Shown here: positions 42,633 to 51,022 of the stretch, in pieces | How the letters are laid out: the number at the start of each line of letters is the position of its first letter | Numbering within the stretch: position 1 is the first letter of the stretch | Origin: Mesorhizobium sp. CA14 | Lineage (GTDB): Bacteria; Pseudomonadota; Alphaproteobacteria; Rhizobiales; Rhizobiaceae | NCBI RefSeq assembly: GCF_020165195.1 | Contig: NZ_JAIUHR010000017.1 | Span: forward strand, 57,501-121,500 | Reading direction: 5' to 3' | Length of the DNA: 64,000 bases | The notes under the pieces: generated by a model | Told to the model about the DNA's origin: nothing | What the model saw: only the letters and a program-made list of their open reading frames with translations | Database searches by the model: none | Position numbers and translations under genes: made by a program

Positions 42633-43742
42633 TTATGACGTCAGTGTATGGGAGTTCGGCCGTATTCGCTGCGCAGCTGGTGCCAGCCGGTATATCCCAG
42701 ACGTAAGGGCGCGGATAAGCGGCTTGCGCACCGGAGTTTCGATGAAGCGCCAGACAAGAAAAGAGGCAAAAAGAACCCCGCCCGACACGATGAAGAATGC
42801 GGCGTTTTTCCCGACATGAGGCGCCAGCGTGTTCAGCGAAATGTAGCCGATATACTGGTGCAAAAGATATAGGGGGTAAGTCAGTCCCCCGAGCATAAGG
42901 ACGGTTTTTGAAGGTTCAATTGCGGAACCGAGCAGTATCGCCGCACCGAATATTCCGAATATCCCGGTATTGGCGATTATGAGCCCAGCACGCGAAAGCG
43001 AGACGCCATAGTGCTCCTGCATCCAGGCCTGGGGAAGTACCATGGCCTTGTACGAGACCAGGAAGGCGACGGCCAGAAGCAGGAGCGCAGCCGGCGAACG
43101 ACCTCTTGCAACCATCTCTTCGGCCAGTATGCCACCAGCGAAAAAGGGCGCGTAATCTGTGATGAAAAGAATGCGTATCGCTGTGTTCCCGAACAAGAAT
43201 TCGTTGCTTGCCGAGACGGCAAGCCATGCGGCAACGATGGGTACTTTCCAGCGCTGAAAGGCGCCCGCCAGCATCAGCATCGCAACCCAGCCGTAGAATA
43301 GGATTTCGATCATGATTGACCAGTAAACGCCATCCATGGACTGCCGACCAAAGATGCGGGCGAACATGGTAAGATTGGCGATATAGGTGGTTGCGTTGGT
43401 GGGCAAACGCTGGTCCTTGGCGACCATCAGGAAAATAAAGGTAACCGTCATGCAGACGAGAAATCCCGGATAAAGCCGGGCGAAGCGCGCGACAGCGAAT
43501 TCTTGCCAAGTACGGCCTTCGGCCGACCACGCGATAACAAAACCGCTAATCAGAAAAAACAAATTGACGCCGAGATTGCCATAGATGGCATAAGGTGCGG
43601 CGGCAGGGTAACTCACGTCGAGATTGCCAGCTATCGCGCCGCGGAAAAGATAGTGATAGAGCATAACCGCGAGGGCTGCAATCAAGCGAAGCAGATCGAG
43701 TGATGTCATCCGCGAGGTGCCGACCTTGCCTATGGATCCCAT
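42633..43742 (-). CDS. Acyltransferase family 3 membrane protein
   Basis: 369 residues from the ATG at 43742, with AGGAGG six bases upstream. About ten membrane segments are visible. The family pattern starts with SLDLLRLIAALAVMLYHY, continues with NLGVNLFFLISGFVIAWSA and includes ARFARLYPGFLVCMTVTFIF and DGVYWSIMIEILFYGWVAML. These inner-membrane proteins O-acetylate (or otherwise acylate) sugars of exported polysaccharides, as rhizobial ExoZ does. It follows the methyltransferase gene by 31 bases in the same direction and is probably cotranscribed. Confidence 0.92.
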   Translation of the reverse strand: MGSIGKVGTSRMTSLDLLRLIAALAVMLYHYLFRGAIAGNLDVSYPAAAPYAIYGNLGVNLFFLISGFVIAWSAEGRTWQEFAVARFARLYPGFLVCMTVTFIFLMVAKDQRLPTNATTYIANLTMFARIFGRQSMDGVYWSIMIEILFYGWVAMLMLAGAFQRWKVPIVAAWLAVSASNEFLFGNTAIRILFITDYAPFFAGGILAEEMVARGRSPAALLLLAVAFLVSYKAMVLPQAWMQEHYGVSLSRAGLIIANTGIFGIFGAAILLGSAIEPSKTVLMLGGLTYPLYLLHQYIGYISLNTLAPHVGKNAAFFIVSGGVLFASFLVWRFIETPVRKPLIRALTSGIYRLAPAAQRIRPNSHTLTS

Positions 43743-43773
43743 ACCGACCTCCTGCATCGCTTAACCCGGCAGG

Positions 43774-44586
43774 CTAAGGCCTTACCTTCTCAAGCACGAA
43801 CACCTGCTCGCACGATAAGAGCGGGAGGATACTGAACGAGCTAACCAGCTTTAGACCGGCCTCTGAGAAATCTTCCCGCGCAACGTTGAAATTGACCGGA
43901 TGCGGCGCAGAGACTCTGCCGGTGATCATCCTTCGCAGCCTCAATCGTATTCTCTGGAAGCGGGAAGCCAGGCCGTAGGAGACGATGAGGCGACGGCTGG
44001 TCACGCGCGCCAGTTCATTGATGATCTTGCGCCTGAGATGCGGCGGGATAAGATGGATCAGTCGAAGGCAGATCACCGTGTCAAAGCTTTCGTCGGCCAA
44101 TGGCAGCTGGGTTACATCGCATCGGATGAAGCCCCGGAATCCGGGGCGACCTTCATATGCCGTCTTGGCCAAAGCCATCATTTCCATCGAAATGTCCGCA
44201 GCCATAACTTGACAATCGTGCCGGCTTAGCACATCGGCCAGCTTTCCGGTTCCGCATGGGATGTCGAGCACCTGAGCCGGAAGTGGGGAACAGGTCTTCA
44301 GCGCCTTGGCGATGCAGTTCTGCTCCCGTCGTGCGATGACGTGAGATGCAAACGTCGACAGCTTCAGGCCTCCGGCATATCCGTCCAGATATCGCTCCGC
44401 AAAGCTTGGATTTTGATATCTGTGCTTGGTCGCGAGTTCATAGGCCGCGACATCGGCATCGTAATTCATTGGCGTCGCGATGTTCGCTCCTGCAGTCTGA
44501 CGTGAGTTGAGATGCTCGCTCATCGGCCGGCTTTCATCAGATTTGTCCTGCCTGCGAGATCGCGGATGTCTGTCCAATACGTTCAT
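43774..44586 (-). CDS. SAM-dependent methyltransferase
   Basis: 270 residues from the ATG at 44586. Other in-frame ATGs at 44700 and 44523 are possible; the domain itself starts around MNYDADVAAYEL. Class I methyltransferase motifs are QVLDIPCGTGKLADVL (motif I), VMAADISMEMMALA, and FDTVICLRLIHLIPP. The Met11-like variant may methylate a sugar, lipid or small molecule. The 31-base gap to the acyltransferase suggests a two-gene unit for decorating the polysaccharide. The acceptor is not predictable. Confidence 0.82.
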   Translation of the reverse strand: MNVLDRHPRSRRQDKSDESRPMSEHLNSRQTAGANIATPMNYDADVAAYELATKHRYQNPSFAERYLDGYAGGLKLSTFASHVIARREQNCIAKALKTCSPLPAQVLDIPCGTGKLADVLSRHDCQVMAADISMEMMALAKTAYEGRPGFRGFIRCDVTQLPLADESFDTVICLRLIHLIPPHLRRKIINELARVTSRRLIVSYGLASRFQRIRLRLRRMITGRVSAPHPVNFNVAREDFSEAGLKLVSSFSILPLLSCEQVFVLEKVRP

Positions 44587-44973
44587 GGAAGCACTGCCTT
44601 TGCTTTGGCGGTATGGCACGTCGGTGCTGGGTGTGTCTGCCGACGGCACAACGCCGGTTGTGGCCGATAGCACAAGTCGAAAAAACTGGAAGCTGGTCAA
44701 GCGGCTCGGCCGAACATGATTGCAAATCGGTCCTTTGTGTGAGTAACCGCTCGGCCCATCGGGCCCGAGGACGTTGTCATGCTACGCGATCGAACGCGTG
44801 CTGACGTAGTGGATTGGATTGCGGCGTCCATCGCGGGGTCAGGCTTCCAGATGACCGTGTCTGACGCATCCCCCGAACGGATGAAGACTTGCGAACACTT
44901 GTGACTACCGTGCTGTCGTCAAGGGCCGCGAAATCGTGCCGCAAGGTCTTTGCGGGGACAGAACGGAAAAAGA

Positions 44974-46494
44974 ATGCAAGGGCGACCGGGAAGCATAGCT
45001 ACTGAAGCGCTGCCGGTGGCTCCCCTCAGAGCCCCCGGTACATCCGGGATTTCCATTTTCCGTCACGGGGTAAACGGCGAATTCGACTTACCACCAGTTG
45101 AGTCGCAGGCGATTTCTTCGCCGCCCACTGTTGACGTCAAGCCGAAAACGGCCAGCGAAACTCATGGGTTGACCCGACGTCTCTCTCACGCAAGCCTTTG
45201 GGCGTTTTTTATTTACATGGCCGGCGCCGCCTTGACCTTCGTGACTCAAATCGCCATTGCGCGCACGGTCGGGCCGGCAAGCTACGGCATCTATGCCTAC
45301 GTTTTCGCCTGGATCGCCCTTTTGTCTTACGGATCGACGCTTGGCTTTCATGTGGCGGTCATGCGGTTCGTGCCGACTTACCTAGCCACGAAGCAGTTTC
45401 CGATGGCGCGAGGGTTCATCCTATTCGGCGCCAAAGCCTGTATTGCCGCAGCACTGCTAATTGCGATTGTCGGCGCCTTTATTGTCACGGAAGAGGCGCA
45501 CGAGTTCAGTCCGGAACTCGCCGGCAGTTTATTGGTGGGCATGGCCACGCTTCCCTTGGTCACCGTCTACCTTACAGGCGCGGGCCTCGTGCGCGCGTTC
45601 GAAGCGCTGATATCGGCCCTCCTCCCTGAGCGGATCGTGCGCGACGGACTTGTGCTGGCACTTGTCTGCACGGCAGCGTCTCTAACCTCGTGGCGTTTGG
45701 ACGCAGTGGACGTGATGTGGATGCTGCTGATTGCTTCAGCCGTTGCGGCAGGCATCACGGCTTTCGCCGGTTGGCGACATTGGCCGACTGATCTGAGTTC
45801 CGCAAAGCCGGCCTATGTGTTTCGGGATTGGTGGCCTTCGCTCCTTCCGATTGTGATCATGGTGTTCATCGATACCCTGATGAACCGAACAGCCGTGATG
45901 CTGCTCGGGTGGAATGGATATGTAAAGGATGCAGGCATATTCTCGGCGGCCGCGAATATGGCGATGCTCGTTGCTCTGCCGCGGGTTGCCGTGAGCAGCG
46001 CCTTCGCACCCACGATCGCGCGCCTGTCTGCGCGCAACGACTTGCCCAGGCTCCAGACTGTTTTTGCCAAAGCCACCATTCTGTCTTGCGCAGGGGGCTT
46101 AACGTTAGCGTTCCCGTTGCTCATATTCACGGAGACGATCTTTCATTTGTTTGGCAGCGGATTCGCCTCTGGCGTCGAAGTAACTCGAATTCTCGTGGTC
46201 GGGCAGCTGATTGCCGTCGCTGCCGGGCCGCAGCAGCAACTTCTGACCATGGCGGGACACGAACGCGCGGCCGCCACGCTCATGTCCGTTTCGGCGATCA
46301 TCAACATTCTGGGATGCATCGGAGGCATCGCGCTAGATGGGGTTGAAGGAGCAGCCATTAGCACAAGTGCGATGCTGATTTTCTGGAGCGTCGCCCAAGC
46401 TGTCTATGTCTACTCCCGCTTGGGAATTGTTCCTGGCGCGGCATGGACGCTAAAGGAACGCGCGCGATTCGGACGGAATAGTAGCGCGCCTTAA
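44974..46494 (+). CDS. Wzx-type polysaccharide flippase
   Basis: 506 residues from the ATG at 44974; a TTG at 44950 is an alternative. After a ~65-residue polar N-terminus, at least eleven hydrophobic segments are visible, beginning with ASLWAFFIYMAGAALTF and with the family pattern GPASYGIYAYVFAWIALLS. This is the Polysacc_synt (MATE-like) fold that flips lipid-linked repeat units across the inner membrane. It is first of a plus-strand group with a kinase-like and a propeller gene, separated by short gaps, and complements the Wzy-like and ExoP/ExoF proteins of the locus. Confidence 0.9.
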   Translation: MQGRPGSIATEALPVAPLRAPGTSGISIFRHGVNGEFDLPPVESQAISSPPTVDVKPKTASETHGLTRRLSHASLWAFFIYMAGAALTFVTQIAIARTVGPASYGIYAYVFAWIALLSYGSTLGFHVAVMRFVPTYLATKQFPMARGFILFGAKACIAAALLIAIVGAFIVTEEAHEFSPELAGSLLVGMATLPLVTVYLTGAGLVRAFEALISALLPERIVRDGLVLALVCTAASLTSWRLDAVDVMWMLLIASAVAAGITAFAGWRHWPTDLSSAKPAYVFRDWWPSLLPIVIMVFIDTLMNRTAVMLLGWNGYVKDAGIFSAAANMAMLVALPRVAVSSAFAPTIARLSARNDLPRLQTVFAKATILSCAGGLTLAFPLLIFTETIFHLFGSGFASGVEVTRILVVGQLIAVAAGPQQQLLTMAGHERAAATLMSVSAIINILGCIGGIALDGVEGAAISTSAMLIFWSVAQAVYVYSRLGIVPGAAWTLKERARFGRNSSAP

Positions 46495-46521
46495 CGAAGC
46501 AAGATTCACTCGGGTCCCAAA

Positions 46522-47262
46522 ATGATCTTGGAAATATTCGGACCGTCAGGCGCTGGAAAGACGACGCTAACATCCGAGCTTGTGCCTCAATTGCGCAGCC
46601 GCGGATACACCGTTGTGTTGCAGATCGGCGACCGTAGGCACCCAATCAGAAGAGCTGCGTTCAAGTTGGCATCTGGTATGCATTCAAAATGGATGGGGCA
46701 TCATTCTCTGACCAACGATATATTCAGCCTTCTTCCACCAAAGAACGATCTATGGGCAACTCGTCTTAATTGGCATTTTGAAGGCCTTATCCGGCTGTGG
46801 AAGGCAGCACTTCTTGCCGATGAAACGATTTCAATATTTGACCAAGGCATGGTTCAATTCGTCTGCTCGCTGGTCCTGTTCAGCGGCATCACGGATCCTG
46901 AAAGAGTGTCCCGCGCCCTTGCGCTTATACCCAAACCGAACCTGCTCGTCCGATTGCAGGCGCCGAGAGAGATCCTAGAGGTGCGACTGAGGGAGCGCCA
47001 GCACACTCTGGGTATCCTTCAAAAGCTCCTTGAGCTAGACATGAAGAGAAGCCTCGACCAGATAGAGCACGTCAATCTAGTTGAAGAACTCTTGGAATCG
47101 TCCGGGGTACCGATAAGTTCTCACGAAAGCTTAGATGCGGTCGGTCGCGCAGCGGCTGTCGAGACGATTGTCAAAGACACGATCGAGCGGACGCGACGCA
47201 CACCTCACCGACCCTACAATCTCGATCCTAATTATCACAAACTTGGTACCATTGTTAGATAG
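46522..47262 (+). CDS. P-loop kinase-like ATPase
   Basis: 246 residues. It begins with a Walker A loop (MILEIFGPSGAGKTTLTSEL) directly at the N-terminus, as in small-molecule kinases such as thymidylate or adenylylsulfate kinases. An ETISIFDQGMVQFVCSL block could be the Walker B/substrate region, and LVRLQAPREILEVRLRERQ resembles the LID arginine region of this superfamily. No other domain is seen. It lies 27 bases after the flippase gene, so it probably acts on the polysaccharide or its lipid carrier; substrate unknown. Confidence 0.78.
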   Translation: MILEIFGPSGAGKTTLTSELVPQLRSRGYTVVLQIGDRRHPIRRAAFKLASGMHSKWMGHHSLTNDIFSLLPPKNDLWATRLNWHFEGLIRLWKAALLADETISIFDQGMVQFVCSLVLFSGITDPERVSRALALIPKPNLLVRLQAPREILEVRLRERQHTLGILQKLLELDMKRSLDQIEHVNLVEELLESSGVPISSHESLDAVGRAAAVETIVKDTIERTRRTPHRPYNLDPNYHKLGTIVR

Positions 47263-47304
47263 CATGCTGGTATGACGATGCACGTCGATGTTGCGGAATG
47301 AACC

Positions 47305-48582
47305 ATGGGTCAGACCATGAAACTACGTCGTATATCGGAATTGGTGGGAATTATGTTAGCGGCGGTCGCCACCTCGGCAAGTACGAGCGGCGAAAACGCC
47401 GCATCGACAAAGTTCGTGGCACCGGTGCCGATGGAACTGCCGGGCTATTTGCGTATGGCGGTGGATCCGGCGTTCGGTACGAACTTCACGCGAATAACGA
47501 AGCCCGGAGTCCTTGGCGCTGGCATTGCATGCGGGAATTATTGCAGTCACCGTTACTCTAGCGCTCAGGCCTGGAATGCGGATCAGAGCCTTCTTGTAAT
47601 CAGCAACGGTTGCGGCGGCTTGTGTTTCCTCGATGGACAAACCTATGTGCCGCTCTTTCGCCGTGCTCAGTCGGCCGAATGTGAATGGCATCCGCGGGAC
47701 CCCGATCTGATGATTTGCGTCGGGGGGCAGCAAATCTCCACGTGGGCGCCACGTACCAATCACGAGGAGGTACTGTTTGTTTCGGCTGACCACAGCATTC
47801 TCCAGTTCGGTCCGTATAAAGGGAATCCAAGCCGTGACGGGAATCGTATTGCGGTGCGCGCCGTTCGACGGGACGGGAAAGCGGTCGTTTTTGCCTTCGA
47901 TCTTCAACAGCGGCGAAAATTTCCAGAAATCGATCTTGCACAACTCCCGGGAGTCAATGGCGCGTGCTCGATTTCGCCCTTGGGAGGCAATATCGTGTGT
48001 ATTCAGAACCTGAAAGAAGACGCTCAACAGACGTTCATCTTTTCAGTTGATGGCGTTCTGGGCCAGAAATGGACTGAGCATCACCGGCCTGGTCATGGTG
48101 ACATGACGGTCGATGCCGATGGTTGTGAAATCTATGTCGGAATCAGCAAGTCAGATCCTGACAAATTTCAGGTGATCAAGCGGAGGCTGTCAGACGGGAA
48201 GGTTACCTCGCTGATGAAGTATGGCGAAGCCCAGCATGCGTCGCTGAGGTCGCTGGACAGGTTGGGCTGGGTGTTCCTTAGCTATTCCGGCGATCCGGAC
48301 GAAGTGTCGAAACACTCAGCTTGGGCACCATACGCCCGGGAAATTATAGCGCTACGCACGGACGGCAGCGGAGAGATAAGACGCATCGCGCAGACGAGAA
48401 ACGCTCCTTCCGACTACTGGAGTGAGACCCACGCCTCGCCGTCCCCAGACGGTTCACAGGTGGTATGGTCGAGCAATTGGGGCGTGCCTGGTGGTCCCGT
48501 CTACGACTTCGTCACCCGTGTCGACTGGCCAAGAAACCCTGACGAGGGACGGGGAGCTTTGGCCGCGAGTTGCCTTCCATGA
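47305..48582 (+). CDS. Secreted TolB-like beta-propeller protein
   Basis: 425 residues. A signal peptide (about 1-33, SELVGIMLAAVATSASTSG) leads to a repeated-strand protein with TolB/WD-like blades: FGTNFTRITKPG, SAQAWNADQSLLVISNGCGG, GPYKGNPSRDGNRIAVRA, ACSISPLGGNIVCIQ and HASPSPDGSQVVWSSNWG. Bacterial relatives include oligogalacturonate lyase-like propellers; no catalytic residues can be assigned. It is third in the flippase-kinase group. A broken copy of the same gene occurs at 32887-33317. The role may be periplasmic polysaccharide binding or trimming. Confidence 0.78.
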   Translation: MGQTMKLRRISELVGIMLAAVATSASTSGENAASTKFVAPVPMELPGYLRMAVDPAFGTNFTRITKPGVLGAGIACGNYCSHRYSSAQAWNADQSLLVISNGCGGLCFLDGQTYVPLFRRAQSAECEWHPRDPDLMICVGGQQISTWAPRTNHEEVLFVSADHSILQFGPYKGNPSRDGNRIAVRAVRRDGKAVVFAFDLQQRRKFPEIDLAQLPGVNGACSISPLGGNIVCIQNLKEDAQQTFIFSVDGVLGQKWTEHHRPGHGDMTVDADGCEIYVGISKSDPDKFQVIKRRLSDGKVTSLMKYGEAQHASLRSLDRLGWVFLSYSGDPDEVSKHSAWAPYAREIIALRTDGSGEIRRIAQTRNAPSDYWSETHASPSPDGSQVVWSSNWGVPGGPVYDFVTRVDWPRNPDEGRGALAASCLP

Positions 48583-49017
48583 GGTAATCTCGTTCCCGCC
48601 AATTGCGATGAACTAGTTCACATATGGCTGATTCTCGGGTCCAACCTTCGGCGTGGCGTCGCTCGAACTCGGCGATTCATTCGAATGGACGACGACAGTG
48701 CCCAGCCCTGCAGATAGGGGTGGCTATGTCATTCGCGCGGCGGGTCTGCGGTAACATGCCAGAGCACGGTCTTGAGCGAAGCAGCGGCAAAGCGTCTAAG
48801 ATCGGGGCCGCTGAGACGGCGCCCAAAGTGGGATGGCTCCCTGGTGCCGCAGTTCCCACTTTCTGTGCCACCCTTCCGAGCTCATGGTACATGGGACGCG
48901 AGACGAGACCTTCCGGGGTGCATCGTCGTCTTCAGTATCCCGGTGGATGGTTTGTGGTGAAGGGTCGTTCGGATCGGAGCTTAGTGAGGGTGGGCAAGAA
49001 GACGGAGAGACGCGAGG
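48583..49017. other. Gap without a recognised gene
   Basis: 435 bases with only short, unlike frames. No similarity to a known family is apparent, and it has no clear ribosome-site/frame combination. It probably contains the promoter for the Trm112-like gene and may be debris from the rearrangements seen at 49.3-50.9 kb. Confidence 0.4.
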
Positions 49018-49245
49018 ATGAGAACGCTTTCATTTGACCCAGTGCTCTTAGATTGGCTGGTGTGCCCAATGACAGGGGGTTCGCTTGCCTGGGATTCGGA
49101 TCACGACGAACTCCTCTCAACAACCGCTGGGCTTGCTTATCCCATACGCGACGGCATTCCGGTTATGCTGGCTTCCGAGGCGCGGACAATCGATGCGGTG
49201 ATGAGACGATCTTCGAAGGTGCCCAATCGAGTGTTCCAGACCTGA
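49018..49245 (+). CDS. Trm112 family small protein
   Basis: 75 residues, after a GAGG ribosome site. The Trm112 pattern is present: LLDWLVCPMTGGSLAWDSD, then TTAGLAYPIRDGIPVML. Bacterial members are often next to methyltransferases or lipid A/LPS genes, and may stabilise a methyltransferase partner. Only one Cys of the usual metal-binding set remains (CPMT), as in many bacterial copies. Its immediate 3' neighbour is the group II intron remnant, so its original partner gene may have been lost. Confidence 0.8.
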   Translation: MRTLSFDPVLLDWLVCPMTGGSLAWDSDHDELLSTTAGLAYPIRDGIPVMLASEARTIDAVMRRSSKVPNRVFQT

Positions 49246-49340
49246 TCGCTGGCCGCAATCGCCGAGAACCCTCGGCCCGATAAGCCTCTTGCCGGTCGCG
49301 GGCAATGTGTCCGAAGTTGGCTTGTTTAAACCGGCGACTG

Positions 49341-50146
49341 GTCGAGTAGTTCAGCCATTCGGCTTTCGCCCTCACAGATCCGGGCGTGCAGCTTGCCCGC
49401 ACCCCGGCTCTTCCCAAGAGTAACCCGCGTCATATCCGTGCTTGCGCCCAAATTCGAGTGATGCGCGGAGTTGGAAGGGGAAGCGCGCCGTCAGGTTCTC
49501 GAACTCCGACCAGCCCATGCGCCGGCTTTTCTGGCTGCGCCGTCTCAGACACCGTAGCCATATGCGGCGCACTTGCCGATGGAATCCGTTGAGCGCTGGG
49601 TAGTTGCGCGACCTGCCGTAGTAGCCGTAGCGTCCACGCAGAACGGCGGCGAGCAACCCGGTTCTGCGTCCGGACCGTGGCCTCCTCGCGCGGGCTCCTC
49701 TTGGGCTGGCCCCTTCCCTCCACGCGTCTCGTTTCCTTCCACAGCTTCATTGGTACTATGGGCCAGTCCGACTCCCGACCTCAGCTCGGACAGCAGCTCT
49801 GGCAGTGCCTTGCCGCTGTCCCCGCTGGAGACGAATCCAGCGGACCCGGTCGGGCCTCTCATGTTCCGATGATTACCTTCCATGCATGATCCGGCCTTCG
49901 ACGCCGGCGGAGCGGCATCGTCTCGCATATCGACAATGCTCATGCTGCCTTCGTGAGTGGGAACACACTCGGCCTCCGCGAACATCCACCTTTCGAGGCT
50001 CAGTCCCGCACCCCGCATGGCTCCTGTCTACACTTCAGACCCCGCGTTGCCGCGACGCCCGCAAGACTCGGTCCCGGCCTGCCCGCTACGGCTTTGGTCG
50101 GATGGGACTTTCACCCACAAGCAATCATCAGCTTGGCATGACGTAC
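49341..50146 (-). mobile_element. Degenerate group II intron with broken intron-encoded protein
   Basis: On the minus strand the 5' part (~50146 down) reads with GTGGGTGAAAGTCCC, typical of bacterial group II introns. It runs into a frame with GNHRNMRGPTGSAGFVSSGD, the N-terminal region of an intron-encoded reverse transcriptase. The frame then jumps to the C-terminal maturase end (AAVLRGRYGYYGRSRNYPAL, LRRRSQKSRRMGWSEF, from ~49656 down). The RT catalytic domain, including the YADD motif, is deleted. At 49410-49376 there is a domain V-like hairpin (GAGCCGGGGTGCGGG...CACGCCCGGATC) followed by a domain VI-like segment. It is a dead intron with clear ends. Confidence 0.8.
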
Positions 50147-50199
50147 TCCCCGGACGTGGTGTAGCTCGTCGGTAGCGAAGCCGCTCGCGAGCGCGCCCT

Positions 50200-50893
50200 C
50201 AACAGCGCCGTAGCGAGCGAGCGGCGCCGCGGTGGCCGGCACGGTCGAGCTGCGCAACCCAGGCTCAGGAAGGGTTCCTATGTCCCGAGCTTCCTGGAAC
50301 CGCGGCGCATGGCGGAGAAGGCGCTCACCCCGGCGATCCAAGACGCCTACGTGCAGGGCATCTCGACGCGCTCGGTCGACGACTTGGTCAAGGCCATGAA
50401 CATGAGCGGCATCTCCAAGAGCCGGGTGAGGCGGCCGTGCGAGGAGATCGACGGCAAGGCCAAGGCCTTCCTCGAGCGGCCGATCGAGGGCGATTGGCCC
50501 TTACATCGGGATGGATGCGACCTACCTGAGCGGCGCTGCGGCGGCCGTATCGTCTCGGTCGCCGTGACCATCGCCGTCGGCGTCAACTCAGACGTCGCCG
50601 CGAAGTTCTCGGCATGGAGGTCGGCACCTCGGAGGCCGAGCCGATCTGGACGGAGTTCCTGCGCAAGCTCGCCCGACGCGGCCCGCGCGGGGTCAAGCTG
50701 GTCGTCTCCGACGCCCATGAGGTCTGGTCTGAGGGCCACCGTGACCAAGGTGCTCTCAGCCACATGGCAGCTCTGCCGGATCCACTTCCTGAGGAACGTG
50801 CTGGCGCACGCCGCCAAAGCGGCCGCCGGCGTCGTCTCGGCCTTCGTCCCCCTGCAAACCATCAGGCAGATGAGTGATGATCCGCTCATCAAC
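50200..50893 (+). pseudogene. IS256/Mutator-family transposase pseudogene
   Basis: The plus strand reads as a broken IS256-type transposase. Recognisable parts include RKGSYVPSFLEPRRMAEKAL, QDAYVQGISTRSVDDLVKAM, FLERPIEGDWP, GGRIVSVAVTIAVGVNSD, TSEAEPIWTEFLRKLARRG and TWQLCRIHFLRNVLAHAAK, but in different frames. Frameshifts fall near 50500, 50595 and 50720. Neither end nor terminal inverted repeats are recognisable. It lies next to the group II intron remnant and marks a rearrangement scar between the propeller/Trm112 genes and the ExoP operon. Confidence 0.8.
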
Positions 50894-51022
50894 CTGCCAG
50901 CCGCGCGCTGAGCAGCCCGGCTTCCCGCCCGAGAGCGCGGCGACCAACGCCGTCAGCTACACCACTTCCGAGATGATGATCCGATCAGGATCAGCCCTCA
51001 ACCCTGCGCATCACGGCCGGAT

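Noticed and set aside
48624..49037. 137-codon frame between the propeller and Trm112 genes
   Set aside because: No domain, no ribosome site, runs into the Trm112 start; looks random.
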